In this document: piece by piece, positions 15,398-24,327 of the stretch | How positions within the stretch are numbered: the stretch's first letter is position 1 | Layout of the letters: each line of letters begins with the position of its first letter | From: RHKX01 sp963745755 | GTDB taxonomy: Bacteria; Actinomycetota; Thermoleophilia; Solirubrobacterales; 70-9 | Direction of reading: 5' to 3' | Assembly: GCA_963745755.1 (NCBI GenBank) | Contig: CAVUYP010000001.1 | Span: 558,001 to 622,000 of the forward strand | Length of the DNA: 64,000 bases | Program-made: the position numbers and the translations under genes | The notes under the pieces: model-generated | The model's input: the letters and a program-made list of their open reading frames with translations, nothing else | Database searches by the model: none | What the model was told of the DNA's origin: nothing

Positions 15398-17037
15398 CGC
15401 TGCGACCCTATCGGTGCCGGGGGCGGGCAGGTGACGAGGCGGGCCTCTAGAAGTCGACGGCGCGGCCGGCGTGGAAGTCGTCGCGGCCGGTGATCTCGTG
15501 CGACGACCTCGGCCGGGACCGGCGCGTCGGTGGTCAGGGCCATGACCGCCTCCGGGGCCTCGCTCTCCGCGCCGACGGCGGCGGAGACGATGTTTGCCCC
15601 GTGCTCGCCGAACGTCGACCCGACCAGGCCGATCATCCCCGGCTTGTCGGTGTAGCGGAAGACGGCGATGTGCTCGGCGAAGGGCAGGTAGAAGTCCTGG
15701 CCCCAGGCGCGAACCAGGTACGGGTCGTTGCGCGGGCCGACGCCGGTGCCGGCGACCTCGACCGTCTCGCCGCCGGACTCGATCCGGACCGTGATCAGCT
15801 CGGTGAAGTCCGGCGAGACGGTGTCGGTCGTCTCGACCAGGTCGATGCCGCGGTCCTCGGCGACGGTCGGGGCGTTGACGAGGTTGACCGGCTCCTCGGT
15901 GTGGCCGGAGAGGATCCCGACCAGGGTGGCGATCCCGAGCAGCCTGGTGTCGTGCTCGGCGAGCCGGCCGCGGACCTCCACCTCGACCCGGTCGACGGAG
16001 CCGTTGCCGAGCCCCTGGGCGAGCCGCCCGAGCTTCTCGCAGAGCGGTACGAACGGCGCCAGCGCCTCCATCGTCTCGGGCCGGACGGCGGTGATGTTGA
16101 CCGCGTTGGTGACGACGCCGCCGGTCAGCGCCGCCGAGATCTGCTCGGCGGTGACGATCCCGGCCCGGTCCTGGGCCTCGGCGGTCGAGGCGCCGAGATG
16201 GGGAGTGACGACGACGTCGTCGCGGCCGAACAGTGGATGGTCGGTCATCGGCTCCGACGGGAAGACGTCGAGGGCGGCGCCGCCGATCGCGCCGGAGTCG
16301 AGCGCCGCCTGCAGGGCGTCGAGGTCGATCAGCTCACCGCGGGCGCAGTTGACGATCCGCACGCCCGGCTTCATCTTCGCCAGCGCCTCGGCGTCGATCC
16401 AGTCGATCGTCTCCGGCGTCTTCGGCAGGTGGATCGTGATCAGGTCGGCGCGCTCGTAGAGCTCGTCGACGCCGACCCCCTCGACGCCGAGCTCGCGAAA
16501 TCGCTCGGCGGAGACGAACTTGTCGAAGGCGAGGACGTCCATGTCGAAGGCCAGGGCCCGGCGGGCGACGAGCTGGCCGATCCGGCCGAAACCGATCACG
16601 CCGAGCGTCTTGCCGTAGAGCTCGTTGCCGCCGAAGCGTGAGCGCGCCCACTCGCCCTGGGCGAGGCTGGCGTGGGCCTGGGGCACGTTGCGGAACAGCG
16701 CCAGCGCCAGCGCCAGCGTGTGCTCGGCGGCTGCCACCGAGTTCGACTCCGGAGCGTTGGCGACGATGATCCCCCGCTTCGTCGCCGCCGCGATGTCGAC
16801 GTTGTCGACGCCGGTCCCGGCGCGCCCGATCGCGCGCAGCCGGCCCGCCTTGCCGATCAGCTCGGCGGTCATCTTCGTCGCCGAGCGGATCAGGATCGCG
16901 TCGAACTCGCCGATCCGGCTCTCGAGCTCGCCGTCGGGCCAGTCGGTTCCGACCTCGACGTCGAATCGCTCGCGGAGCAGGTCGACCCCCGCCGCGGCGA
17001 TCTTCTCCTTGACGAGGACCTTCGGCCTCTCACTCAT
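15385..17037 (-). CDS. serA: D-3-phosphoglycerate dehydrogenase, probable +1 frameshift near the 3' end
   Basis: Oxidises 3-phosphoglycerate, the first step of serine synthesis. It is the long form: catalytic and NAD domains (GFGRIGQLVARR near residue 150), the intervening domain, and a C-terminal ACT domain from about 450. ATG 17037 has GGAGGAG 6 nt upstream and is preferred to the ATG at 17055. The last residues in frame are Arg/Pro-rich and unlike the family. If one nucleotide near 15498-15502 is skipped, the tail reads EITGRDDFHAGRAVDF and stops at 15447, giving 529 residues, the normal length. So the tail here is a frameshift artefact or a mutation. The shifted frame overlaps the next gene by 13 nt. 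Confidence 0.93.
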   Translation of the reverse strand: MSERPKVLVKEKIAAAGVDLLRERFDVEVGTDWPDGELESRIGEFDAILIRSATKMTAELIGKAGRLRAIGRAGTGVDNVDIAAATKRGIIVANAPESNSVAAAEHTLALALALFRNVPQAHASLAQGEWARSRFGGNELYGKTLGVIGFGRIGQLVARRALAFDMDVLAFDKFVSAERFRELGVEGVGVDELYERADLITIHLPKTPETIDWIDAEALAKMKPGVRIVNCARGELIDLDALQAALDSGAIGGAALDVFPSEPMTDHPLFGRDDVVVTPHLGASTAEAQDRAGIVTAEQISAALTGGVVTNAVNITAVRPETMEALAPFVPLCEKLGRLAQGLGNGSVDRVEVEVRGRLAEHDTRLLGIATLVGILSGHTEEPVNLVNAPTVAEDRGIDLVETTDTVSPDFTELITVRIESGGETVEVAGTGVGPRNDPYLVRAWGQDFYLPFAEHIAVFRYTDKPGMIGLVGSTFGEHGANIVSAAVGAESEAPEAVMALTTDAPVPAEVVARDHRPRRLPRRPRRRLLEARLVTCPPPAPIGSQRCEP

Positions 17038-17085
17038 CGGCTTCTCCTCCCGCATTCGGGTCGTGGCTGGCTGGCACGGGACGGG

Positions 17086-18270
17086 TCAGCCGACCGGGGT
17101 CGGCGAGCCGGCCTCGCTGAAGACTGTCTGGGCGGCGGCGACGCCGGCGCCGGGCTCGACGTCGTGGCCGCAGTCCCGCAACGCCATCTCGAGGGCGCTG
17201 AGCGCGATCACGATGTCGAAGGCGCCGTAGTAGCCGCAATGGGCGATCCGCACGATCCGGCCCTTCAGGTGGCCCTGCCCGCCGGCGGCGGTGACGCCGT
17301 AGCGATCCCGCATCGTCTTCGGGACAGCGGCGCCGTCGATGCCGTCGGGCAGCCGCGCCGCGGTGACGACGTTGGCGTCTGGGTCGTCGGGGCCGAAGCG
17401 CTCGAGGCCGAGGCCGGCGATTCCGGCCCGGGCGGCCCGGGCGAGCACAGCATGGCGCTCGAAGACGTCGTCGAGCCCCTCGGCGAAGATCTGCCCGAGG
17501 GCGACGTCGAGCCCGCGGAACAGGGTCACGGCCGTGGTGAACGGCGAATCCGGCGGTGACTTGCGCTGTCCGGCCGCCGTCCTCGCCCAATCGAAGTAGT
17601 AGCGGCCGCCGGGGCCCGCGGCGGCGAGGTCGAGGGCCTGTTGGGAGACCGAGGCGAAGCCGAGGCCGGGCGGGCACATCAGTGACTTCTGCGAGCCGGA
17701 TACGACCACGTCGACCCCCCACTCGTCCTGCTTCAGCTCGGCGGCCCCGAGCCCGGAGACGGCGTCGACGCAGAGCATCGCGCCATGGTCGCGGGCGACG
17801 GCGGCGAGCGCGGCGACGTCGTTGAGGACCCCCGTCGAGGTCTCCGACTGGGTCGTGAACACCACCTTCGGCTTGCGGTCCATCGCCGCCAGGGCGGCAT
17901 CGACGCGGTCCGGGTCGACCTTCTCACCCCATTCGAAGGCGAGGTGCTGGAGATCGGCTCCGAAGGCCTCGCAGAGCTCCGCCCAGCGCTCGCCGAACTT
18001 CCCGCATGAGGCGACCAGCGCCGGTTCGCCGGGACGGGTCAGGTTGGCGACCGCCGACTCCAGTGCGCCGGAGCCGGTCGAGGCGAAGCAGAGCACGTCG
18101 TTCTCGGTCCTGAACACCTGCGGGAGCCGCTCCAGGCAGCGCTCGTAGATCGTCACGAACGCCGGCGCGCGGTGGTAGAGGATCGGCTCCGCCATCACCT
18201 GCGAGACCGCCGGCGGCAGCGGCGTCGGGCCCGCGGTCATCAGGTACTGCTTCGGATAGATGTCGGCCAC
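17086..18270 (-). CDS. Class V aminotransferase (serine/alanine-glyoxylate type; possible phosphoserine aminotransferase)
   Basis: 394 residues, fold type I PLP enzyme. AGPTPLPPAV near residue 13 is the usual N-terminal substrate motif, DAVSGLGA carries the PLP-ring aspartate, and the Schiff-base lysine is in SGSQKSLMCPPG in the middle of the protein. It resembles the serine:pyruvate/alanine:glyoxylate group more than classical SerC. The GTG start at 18270 has GAGGAG 4 nt upstream. serA starts 48 nt after its stop, so the two form a serA operon. No classical serC is in the window, which makes phosphoserine amination by this enzyme a plausible inference. Confidence 0.88.
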   Translation of the reverse strand: MADIYPKQYLMTAGPTPLPPAVSQVMAEPILYHRAPAFVTIYERCLERLPQVFRTENDVLCFASTGSGALESAVANLTRPGEPALVASCGKFGERWAELCEAFGADLQHLAFEWGEKVDPDRVDAALAAMDRKPKVVFTTQSETSTGVLNDVAALAAVARDHGAMLCVDAVSGLGAAELKQDEWGVDVVVSGSQKSLMCPPGLGFASVSQQALDLAAAGPGGRYYFDWARTAAGQRKSPPDSPFTTAVTLFRGLDVALGQIFAEGLDDVFERHAVLARAARAGIAGLGLERFGPDDPDANVVTAARLPDGIDGAAVPKTMRDRYGVTAAGGQGHLKGRIVRIAHCGYYGAFDIVIALSALEMALRDCGHDVEPGAGVAAAQTVFSEAGSPTPVG

Positions 18271-18375
18271 CGGGCTCCTCGGTTTCGCGTTCTCGCTGGC
18301 GGGCGCGGCGGGCGCCGCGATCGGGCCGACAGGTTACGCGGTCGCCCCGACGGGCGGGAGGTCCGGCCCCGCGCC

Positions 18376-18381
18376 TATATT
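18376..18381 (+). promoter_or_regulatory. Candidate -10 element for the DUF4389 gene
   Basis: TATATT, a near-consensus -10 hexamer in otherwise GC-rich sequence, 38 nt before the ATG at 18420. No clear -35 element is visible. Confidence 0.45.
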
Positions 18382-18419
18382 GGCCGGCGTACGTAGCAGC
18401 CACGGAGGGAGCAACCACC

Positions 18420-19103
18420 ATGAATCCGATCCGCTTCGACGCGGATTACGCCGAGCAGAGGAATCGCCTGACGGTGTTCTTCCGACTGATCGTCGTCATC
18501 CCCTGGTACATCTGGCTATCGCTGTACGGCATCGTCGCCTTCATCGCCGCGATCGGCGCCTGGTTCGCGATGCTGTTCACGAAGCGCTACCCGTCGGGCC
18601 TGTACGACTTCGTCGCCGGCTACGTCAAGCTGAGCGCCCAGATCGGCGGCTTCGCGACGCTCGTCACCGACGAGTGGCCACCGTTCATGCCCGATCGCGA
18701 CGACTACCCGGTCCGCGTCGAGGTCGCGCCCCAGCAGGTCGAGTACCGGCGCGCCCACACGTTCTTCAAGTACCTGCTGAGCTTCCCCCAGCAGGTGATT
18801 CTCGGTGGCCTCAGCTACGTCTACCTGGGTGCCGCCTTCGTCGCCTGGTGGCGGATCGTCTTCACCGGCAAGCAGTCGGCGACGATGCACGACGGGCTGC
18901 GCATGTCGCTCGCCTACACCACGAGGGCCGGGGCCTTCCTGCTGATGCTGACCGAGATCCACCCGCGGCTCCTCGATCTGCCGCCGCAGCCCTACCCCGC
19001 CGATGCGCCGTCGCTGCCGGGCCCGCCGCAGCTGCCGATCAGCGAGGCGCCGCTGCCGGCGGAGACGACCCCGCCGGCGACCCCGCCCGAGAGCACGCCG
19101 TGA
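18420..19103 (+). CDS. DUF4389-family membrane protein
   Basis: 227 residues. Two groups of hydrophobic segments are seen: about residues 19-58 (FFRLIVVIPWYIWLSLYG and IVAFIAAIGAWFAMLF) and about 118-140 (VILGGLSYVYLGAAFVAWW). The segment KRYPSGLYDFVAGY followed by LVTDEWPPF is the signature of DUF4389. A Pro-rich cytoplasmic or surface tail of about 35 residues ends the protein. GAGGGAG precedes the ATG. The stop overlaps the GTG start of the cupin gene as GTGA, so the two are coupled. The function is unknown. Confidence 0.85.
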   Translation: MNPIRFDADYAEQRNRLTVFFRLIVVIPWYIWLSLYGIVAFIAAIGAWFAMLFTKRYPSGLYDFVAGYVKLSAQIGGFATLVTDEWPPFMPDRDDYPVRVEVAPQQVEYRRAHTFFKYLLSFPQQVILGGLSYVYLGAAFVAWWRIVFTGKQSATMHDGLRMSLAYTTRAGAFLLMLTEIHPRLLDLPPQPYPADAPSLPGPPQLPISEAPLPAETTPPATPPESTP

Positions 19104-19480
19104 GCGAGGCGAGCGCTCCCGAGAGCGGCGACGGCTGGAGTGTCGCCGCTCTCGGCGACCTCGGCCAGGGTCCCGGCTTCCGGAAGATCCGCCGCGAGCT
19201 CGGGGTCGAGGAGTTCGGCGTCAACGGGATCGTGATCCCGCCCGGTTACGACACCGGCTACCACTACCACGACACCCAAGAGGAGCTCTACATCGTCCTC
19301 GACGGCACGGTCGAGGTCGGCTTCGGGGACGGCAGCACCCACGTGCTCGGCGCCGGTGGCCTCGCCCGCGTCGCGGCGCCGGTCCATCGCAAGGTGAAGA
19401 ACGTCGGTGACGCCGAAGCGACCTACATCGTCGTCGGCGCCAAGGGCGGCTACGTCGGCCGCGACGGTCGCGAGCCCTAG
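19100..19480 (+). CDS. Small cupin-domain protein
   Basis: 126 residues from GTG 19100. It is a single cupin barrel: motif 1 is GYDTGYHYHDTQEELYIV, with three His and a Glu in the usual metal-binding positions, and motif 2 is GAGGLARVAAPVHRKVKN. Single-domain cupins include isomerases, dioxygenases and sugar-binding proteins, so activity cannot be assigned. It is translationally coupled to the DUF4389 gene. Its TAG shares a CTAG with the stop of the convergent lipoprotein gene. Confidence 0.85.
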   Translation: MSEASAPESGDGWSVAALGDLGQGPGFRKIRRELGVEEFGVNGIVIPPGYDTGYHYHDTQEELYIVLDGTVEVGFGDGSTHVLGAGGLARVAAPVHRKVKNVGDAEATYIVVGAKGGYVGRDGREP

Positions 19481-20031
19481 AAGATCTCGTAGCCCTGCTT
19501 GGCGATCGAGAACCCGCGACCGCTCTCGACGTCCCGGCAGGTGATCCCCGACTGCTCGCTCTCGCAGCGCAGCAGCCCCGCCGCGATCGACTGCCCGTAG
19601 TCGAGCACCTCGCCGCCGCCGAGCGCCGTGTCGCCGGCGCAGACGAAGGCGGCCGCGCCGCCGGCCCGCAGCTCGATTCCCTGGCCGTAGTCGAGCTTGC
19701 AGCTCTGCGGCGCCGCCGGCGGGCTCCAGTCACGGTCGCCGACGTCGCAGCGGACGCTGCCGCGGTCGATGTAGCAGCCGATGTTGCCGGTCGGCGAGGT
19801 GAAGCCGGTCAGCTTCGTCACCTCGACGTCGGCGGCGGGCGTCTCCCCGTCGCCGCCGGAGCTGGTCGACTCCGACGAGACCGAGGTCGACTGGGCGGTC
19901 GACGTCGTGTCGTCGACCGTCGCGGTGACCGTCGAGGTCGTCGTCGAATCGGAGCCACAGGCGGCGAGCGCGAACGCGAACGTCAGCGCGATCGCCAATG
20001 TCGTCAGCTGTCGCGGGCCGGGCGGGTTCAC
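19477..20031 (-). CDS. Lipoprotein of the DUF6636 type
   Basis: 184 residues. The signal peptide ends in lipobox ALAAC (Cys25), followed by a Ser/Thr-rich linker to about residue 70. The globular part begins FTSPTGNIGCYI and holds VRCDV, the DWSPP segment, a CKLDYGQG repeat with the related LDYGQSIAAG, and CAGDTALG, a pattern seen in secreted actinobacterial proteins classed as DUF6636. Six cysteines after the lipid-anchored one could form three disulfides. It should be attached to the outer face of the membrane. The function is unknown. It is convergent with the cupin gene, sharing four bases. Confidence 0.82.
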   Translation of the reverse strand: MNPPGPRQLTTLAIALTFAFALAACGSDSTTTSTVTATVDDTTSTAQSTSVSSESTSSGGDGETPAADVEVTKLTGFTSPTGNIGCYIDRGSVRCDVGDRDWSPPAAPQSCKLDYGQGIELRAGGAAAFVCAGDTALGGGEVLDYGQSIAAGLLRCESEQSGITCRDVESGRGFSIAKQGYEIF

Positions 20032-20069
20032 GACGCCAGACTATCGCCGAACGGCGCCGGCGACGGCGG

Positions 20070-21071
20070 TCAGGAGTCGATCCAGGGCATCATCGAGCGC
20101 AGCTCGCCGCCGACCTGCTCGATCTGCTTGCCCTTGGCCTCGCTCCGCATCCGGTCGAAGTTCTCGCCGCCGGCGCGGTTCTCGGCGATCCACTCGCGGG
20201 CGAACTCGCCGGACTGGATGTCGCTGAGGATCTGCCGCATCGCCGTCCGCGTCTCGTCGGTGATCACCTTCGGGCCGCGGGTCATGTCCCCGTACTCGGC
20301 GGTGTTGGAGATCGAGTCGCGCATCCCCTGCAGGCCCTTCTCGTACATCAGGTCGACGATCAGCTTCAGCTCGTGCAGGCACTCGAAGTAGGCGAGGCGC
20401 GGGTCGTAGCCGGCCTCGACCAGCGTCTCGAAGCCAGCCTGGACGAGCTCGCTGGTGCCGCCGCAGAGCACCGCCTGCTCGCCGAACAGGTCGGTCTCGA
20501 CCTCGTCCTTGAAGGTGGTTTCGATGACACCGGCGCGGGTGCCGCCGATCCCCTTGGCGTAGGCGAGCACGAGGTCGCGAGCGTTGCCGGTCTCGTCGGC
20601 GTGGACGGCCATCAGGCACGGCACGCCGCGGCCCTGCTCGTACTGGCGGCGGACCAGGTGGCCCGGTCCCTTCGGTGCGACGAGGCCGACGTCGACGCCG
20701 GGCGGCGGCGCGATCTGGTCGAAGTGGACGGCGAAGCCGTGGGCGAACATCAGCAGGTTGCCGGGGGCAACGCCGTCGGCGATGTCGGACTCCCAGATCT
20801 CGGCCTGCTTCTCGTCCGGCAGCAGGATCATCACGACGTCGCCGCGGCTGGCGGCATCGGCCACGTCGAGCACCTCGAGGCCGGCGGCCTCGGCGTCGGC
20901 ACGGGAGGACGAGTCGGGGCGGAGGCCGACGACGACGTCGACACCCGACTCCTTGAGGTTGAGCGCGTGGGCATGGCCCTGGGAGCCGTAGCCGAGGATC
21001 GCGACCGTCTTGCCCGCGAGCGGCTCGAGGGTGGCGTCGTCCTCGTAGATCATCGTGCTGTCGTGGCTCAT
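20070..21071 (-). CDS. ilvC: Ketol-acid reductoisomerase, class I
   Basis: Converts acetolactate or acetohydroxybutyrate to the dihydroxy acid with NADPH and Mg2+. It has 333 residues, the short class I form. The Rossmann loop GYGSQGHAHALNLK is near residues 27-40, followed by GLRPDSSSR, whose Arg/Ser residues favour NADPH. Metal ligands lie in DLFGEQAVLCGG and in the C-terminal knotted domain with ECLHELKLIVDLMYE. GGAAGGG precedes the ATG. It stands alone between menE and the lipoprotein gene on the same strand and is separated from ilvBN by the menaquinone block. Confidence 0.96.
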   Translation of the reverse strand: MSHDSTMIYEDDATLEPLAGKTVAILGYGSQGHAHALNLKESGVDVVVGLRPDSSSRADAEAAGLEVLDVADAASRGDVVMILLPDEKQAEIWESDIADGVAPGNLLMFAHGFAVHFDQIAPPPGVDVGLVAPKGPGHLVRRQYEQGRGVPCLMAVHADETGNARDLVLAYAKGIGGTRAGVIETTFKDEVETDLFGEQAVLCGGTSELVQAGFETLVEAGYDPRLAYFECLHELKLIVDLMYEKGLQGMRDSISNTAEYGDMTRGPKVITDETRTAMRQILSDIQSGEFAREWIAENRAGGENFDRMRSEAKGKQIEQVGGELRSMMPWIDS

Positions 21072-21143
21072 CGGGCCCTTCCGTTCGTCGGTTCGTTCTC
21101 GCGGATCCGCTGATCCGGTCCGGCGCGGCAGCCTACACGTCGC

Positions 21144-22457
21144 CTAGACGAGCAGCCGGCGCAGAACCTTGCCCGATCCGGTCCGGGGCAGCTCCGCAAC
21201 GAACTCGATCCGCTTCGGCACCTCGTGCGGGGCGAGCCGGGACTTGGCGTGGGCGATCAGCTCCTCGCTGCCGGGATCGTCGGCGGCGACCACGAAGGCG
21301 GTCACGACCTGGCCCCACTGGCGATCCTCGCGCCCGGTCACCGCGACCTCGGCGACGCCCGGATGGGCGAGCAACGCCGCCTCGACCCGGTGCGGGCGGA
21401 CGTTCTCGCCGCCGCTGACGATCAGGTCGTCGCGGCGGCCCTCCACCCACAGGTACCCGTCCTCGTCGATACGGCCGAGATCGCCGCTGTGCAGCCAGCC
21501 GTCGGCTGCGATCGCCGCCGGGGCCACCGTCGGCCCGCGAACGAGGATCTCGTCGGATTCGATGCGGACTTCGGTGCCGGGCAGCGGCCGGCCTGCCGAG
21601 CCGACGTGCGACAGCGCTTCGCCCGGCCCGAGCGTGCAGACCTGCGAGCAGGCCTCGGTCAGGCCGTAGGTCTGGACGACGGTCGCACCGCGGCCGAGCG
21701 CCTCCTCGAGGACCTCGGCGGGAACCGGACCGCCGCCGATCAGCAGCAGTCGCGGGGCGGCCAGCGCGGCGCCGGCGTCGAGCAGCCTGACCAGCTGGGT
21801 GGGGACGAGCGAGGCGACGCTCGCCTCGCCGTCGTCGAGCAGGCCGGCGACGCGGTCGACGTCGAAGCCCGGCTCGATCACCGCCCCGGTCCCGTAGACG
21901 ACCGAGCGGATCAGGATCGACAGGCCACCGACGTGGTTGAGCGGCAGGCAGCAGAGCCAGCGGTCGTCGCGCTCGACGCCGAGCTTGAGGGCGCTGCCGA
22001 GCGCGCTCCAGAGATGGTTGCCGGCGGTGAGCAGCACCGGCTTCGGGGCTCCGGAGGTGCCGCTGCTGAGCACCCGGGTGAGCGGCAGCGCCGGATGGCG
22101 GCTGAACGACGGCCACGCCTCCTCGCGCGCCCGTGCCCGCGCGACCCACGCCGGGTCGAGGTAGGTGGTTCCACGGGCCACGTCGACCCCCTCCCGTCCC
22201 CTTGCCGGCAGCGACTGGACGATCGCGCCGGCAAGGATCGCGCCGTGCAGGGCGACCGCGTGCGGGATCCCGGCCGGGAGGTCGATCGCGACCGGGTCGC
22301 CGGCGCCGACGCCGGTGTCGGCGAGCGTCGCCGCCACCGATCCGGCCTCGTCGCGCAGCCGCTCGTAGGTCAGCGACTCGCCGCCACCGATCAGGGCGAC
22401 GGTCTCCGGGTGGGTCCGGGCGCTGTGGTCGAGCCAGTCTGTCGGTGCTTCTTGCAT
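21144..22457 (-). CDS. menE: o-Succinylbenzoate-CoA ligase
   Basis: Adenylates o-succinylbenzoate and joins it to CoA in menaquinone synthesis. It has 437 residues and is an ANL-superfamily enzyme: P-loop-like LSSGTSGAPKPVLLT near residues 131-145, YGLTEACS near 265, the WLHSGDLGRIDEDGY hinge region near 340, and the C-terminal lysine motif PRTGSGKVLRRLL at the end. Assignment to MenE rather than another acyl-CoA ligase rests on the neighbours: it is divergent from menB-menA-menC-menD, with a 91-nt gap that must hold both promoters. Confidence 0.88.
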   Translation of the reverse strand: MQEAPTDWLDHSARTHPETVALIGGGESLTYERLRDEAGSVAATLADTGVGAGDPVAIDLPAGIPHAVALHGAILAGAIVQSLPARGREGVDVARGTTYLDPAWVARARAREEAWPSFSRHPALPLTRVLSSGTSGAPKPVLLTAGNHLWSALGSALKLGVERDDRWLCCLPLNHVGGLSILIRSVVYGTGAVIEPGFDVDRVAGLLDDGEASVASLVPTQLVRLLDAGAALAAPRLLLIGGGPVPAEVLEEALGRGATVVQTYGLTEACSQVCTLGPGEALSHVGSAGRPLPGTEVRIESDEILVRGPTVAPAAIAADGWLHSGDLGRIDEDGYLWVEGRRDDLIVSGGENVRPHRVEAALLAHPGVAEVAVTGREDRQWGQVVTAFVVAADDPGSEELIAHAKSRLAPHEVPKRIEFVAELPRTGSGKVLRRLLV

Positions 22458-22548
22458 GCGGAGGCGCCGGCGGCCGGCGTCGGCGGGCTATCGTTGCCGA
22501 AATCGTCGCGCCGGGACCTCCCGGCCCCCCGAACCAGACTGCGAGCAG

Positions 22549-23427
22549 ATGCCCGAACGCCACAAGGATGCCCCGCCGGAAGCCGACCTCTACGCGCCGA
22601 TCGAGTGGCAGAGCGCCGGCGACTATGAGGACATCCGCTACGAGGTCGGTGACGGCATCGCCCGGATCACGATCGACCGGCCGGAGCGCCGCAACGCCTT
22701 CCGGCCCCCGACCCTCGCCGAGCTCCGCGACGCATTCACGAAGGCCCGTGACGATCTCGACGTCGGCTCGATAATCCTCACCGGAGCGGGCGATCAGGCC
22801 TTCTGCTCGGGCGGCGATCAGAAGATCCGCGGCGACGACGGCTACATCGGCTCCGACGAGGTGGCGAGTCAGGGCGTCGGCCGGCTCGACGTCGGCGATC
22901 TGCACGTGCAGATCCGGCGGACCCCGAAGCCGGTCGTGGCCGCGGTCGCCGGCTACGCGGTCGGCGGCGGCCACATCCTCCATCTCGTCTGCGACCTGAC
23001 GATCGCCGCCGACAACGCGAAGTTCGGCCAGACCGGTCCCCGCGTCGGCAGCTTCGACGGCGGCTTCGGCGCCGGGCTGCTGGCGCGGCAGATCGGCGCC
23101 AAGCGGGCCAAGGAGATCTGGTTTCTGTGCCGCCTCTACGACGCCGACGAGGCGTTCGCGATGGGACTCGTCAACGCGGTCGTGCCGACCGCCGACCTCG
23201 AGCGGGAGACCGTCGCCTGGTGCCGCGAGATGGGCCATCTCTCACCGCTCTCGCTGCGGCTGCTGAAGTCGAGCTTCAACGCCGCCGAGGACGGCATCAC
23301 CGGCCTCCAGCAGCTCTCCCACGACGCGACGCTGCTGTTCTACATGAGCGAGGAGGGCCAGGAGGGCCGCAACGCCTACCAGGAGCACCGGGCTCCGGAC
23401 TTCTCGAAGTTCCCGAAGCGTCCCTGA
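22549..23427 (+). CDS. menB: 1,4-Dihydroxy-2-naphthoyl-CoA synthase
   Basis: Closes the second ring of the naphthoquinone in the crotonase superfamily. It has 292 residues from ATG 22549; the frame extends upstream without family similarity. FCSGGDQKIRG forms part of the oxyanion site, AVAGYAVGGGHILHLVCD continues it, and TGPRVGSFDGGFGAGLLAR followed by KEIWFLCR is the MenB signature. The C-terminal RNAYQEHRAPDFSKF is also typical. It is the first gene of the plus-strand menB-menA-menC-menD operon. Confidence 0.96.
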   Translation: MPERHKDAPPEADLYAPIEWQSAGDYEDIRYEVGDGIARITIDRPERRNAFRPPTLAELRDAFTKARDDLDVGSIILTGAGDQAFCSGGDQKIRGDDGYIGSDEVASQGVGRLDVGDLHVQIRRTPKPVVAAVAGYAVGGGHILHLVCDLTIAADNAKFGQTGPRVGSFDGGFGAGLLARQIGAKRAKEIWFLCRLYDADEAFAMGLVNAVVPTADLERETVAWCREMGHLSPLSLRLLKSSFNAAEDGITGLQQLSHDATLLFYMSEEGQEGRNAYQEHRAPDFSKFPKRP

Positions 23428-23430
23428 GGC

Positions 23431-24324
23431 TTGAACGGCCTGCGGACATGGGCGATGGCCGCGCGGCCGCGGACGCTGCCGGCGGCGATCGCGCCGGTGC
23501 TGGTCGGCAGCGCGGCGGCGTGGGCGGCCTTCGCCGATGCCGCCGACTCGTTCGGCTGGGGACGGTTCGTCGCCGCGATCGTCGGCGCGACCTTCATCCA
23601 GATCGGCACCAACCTCGCCAACGACTACTCCGATGCCAAGCGCGGCGCCGACACGGTCGACCGGCTCGGACCGGTCCGCGTCACCGCCGCCGGCCTCGTC
23701 GCCCCGCGCCGGGTCCTCTACGCGACCTGGCTGGCGTTCGCCGTCGCCGCGCTCGCCGGCCTCTACCTGGTCATCGAGGTCGGCCCGGAGATCCTCGCGA
23801 TCGGGATCCTCTCGATCGCCGCCGGGATCCTCTACACCGGCGGTCCGAAGCCCTACGGCTACGAGGGGCTCGGGGAAGTCTTCGTGTTCGTCTTCTTCGG
23901 CCTCGTCGCCGTCAACGGCTCCTACTACGTGCAGCTCGAGCATCTCGACGCCCTGCCGGTGCTGCTGTCGATCCCGATCGGGCTGCTCTCGGCGGCGATC
24001 CTCGTCGTCAACAACGTCCGCGACATCGACACCGACCGCCGCGCCGGCAAGCGCACCCTCGCCGTCCGGATCGGACGCCGGCGCAGCCGCACGCTCTACG
24101 TGGCGATGATCGCCGCCTCCTACTTGATGCTGCCACCGGCACTGGCGATCGGCGACGGCTCGTGGTTCGGCCTGCTCGGTCTGCTCAGCCTGCCGCTCGC
24201 GGTCGCTCCGATCCGGGCGGTGCGCGAGCGGACCGACGGCCCGGCCCTGAACGGGGCACTCGCCGGCACCGGCGCGCTGCTCGGCGCCTACGCCCTGCTC
24301 GTCGCCGTCGGCCTGCTGATCTGA
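23431..24324 (+). CDS. menA: 1,4-Dihydroxy-2-naphthoate polyprenyltransferase
   Basis: A UbiA-superfamily membrane enzyme that attaches the polyprenyl tail to give demethylmenaquinone. It has 297 residues with about eight to nine membrane segments. The first Asp-rich motif is NLANDYSDAKRGADT near residues 61-75 and the second NNVRDIDTDRRAGKRTLAVR near 191-210. Both bind Mg-diphosphate. The start is taken as TTG 23431, 3 nt after the menB stop, since AARPRTLPA near residue 10 is the normal N-terminus of MenA. A later ATG at 23455 would shorten it. Confidence 0.94.
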   Translation: MNGLRTWAMAARPRTLPAAIAPVLVGSAAAWAAFADAADSFGWGRFVAAIVGATFIQIGTNLANDYSDAKRGADTVDRLGPVRVTAAGLVAPRRVLYATWLAFAVAALAGLYLVIEVGPEILAIGILSIAAGILYTGGPKPYGYEGLGEVFVFVFFGLVAVNGSYYVQLEHLDALPVLLSIPIGLLSAAILVVNNVRDIDTDRRAGKRTLAVRIGRRRSRTLYVAMIAASYLMLPPALAIGDGSWFGLLGLLSLPLAVAPIRAVRERTDGPALNGALAGTGALLGAYALLVAVGLLI

Positions 24325-24327
24325 GCG

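Noticed and set aside
21133..23238. A 701-codon minus frame across menB and menE
   Set aside because: It is a shadow in the wrong frame; both men genes on their own frames carry all the catalytic motifs.
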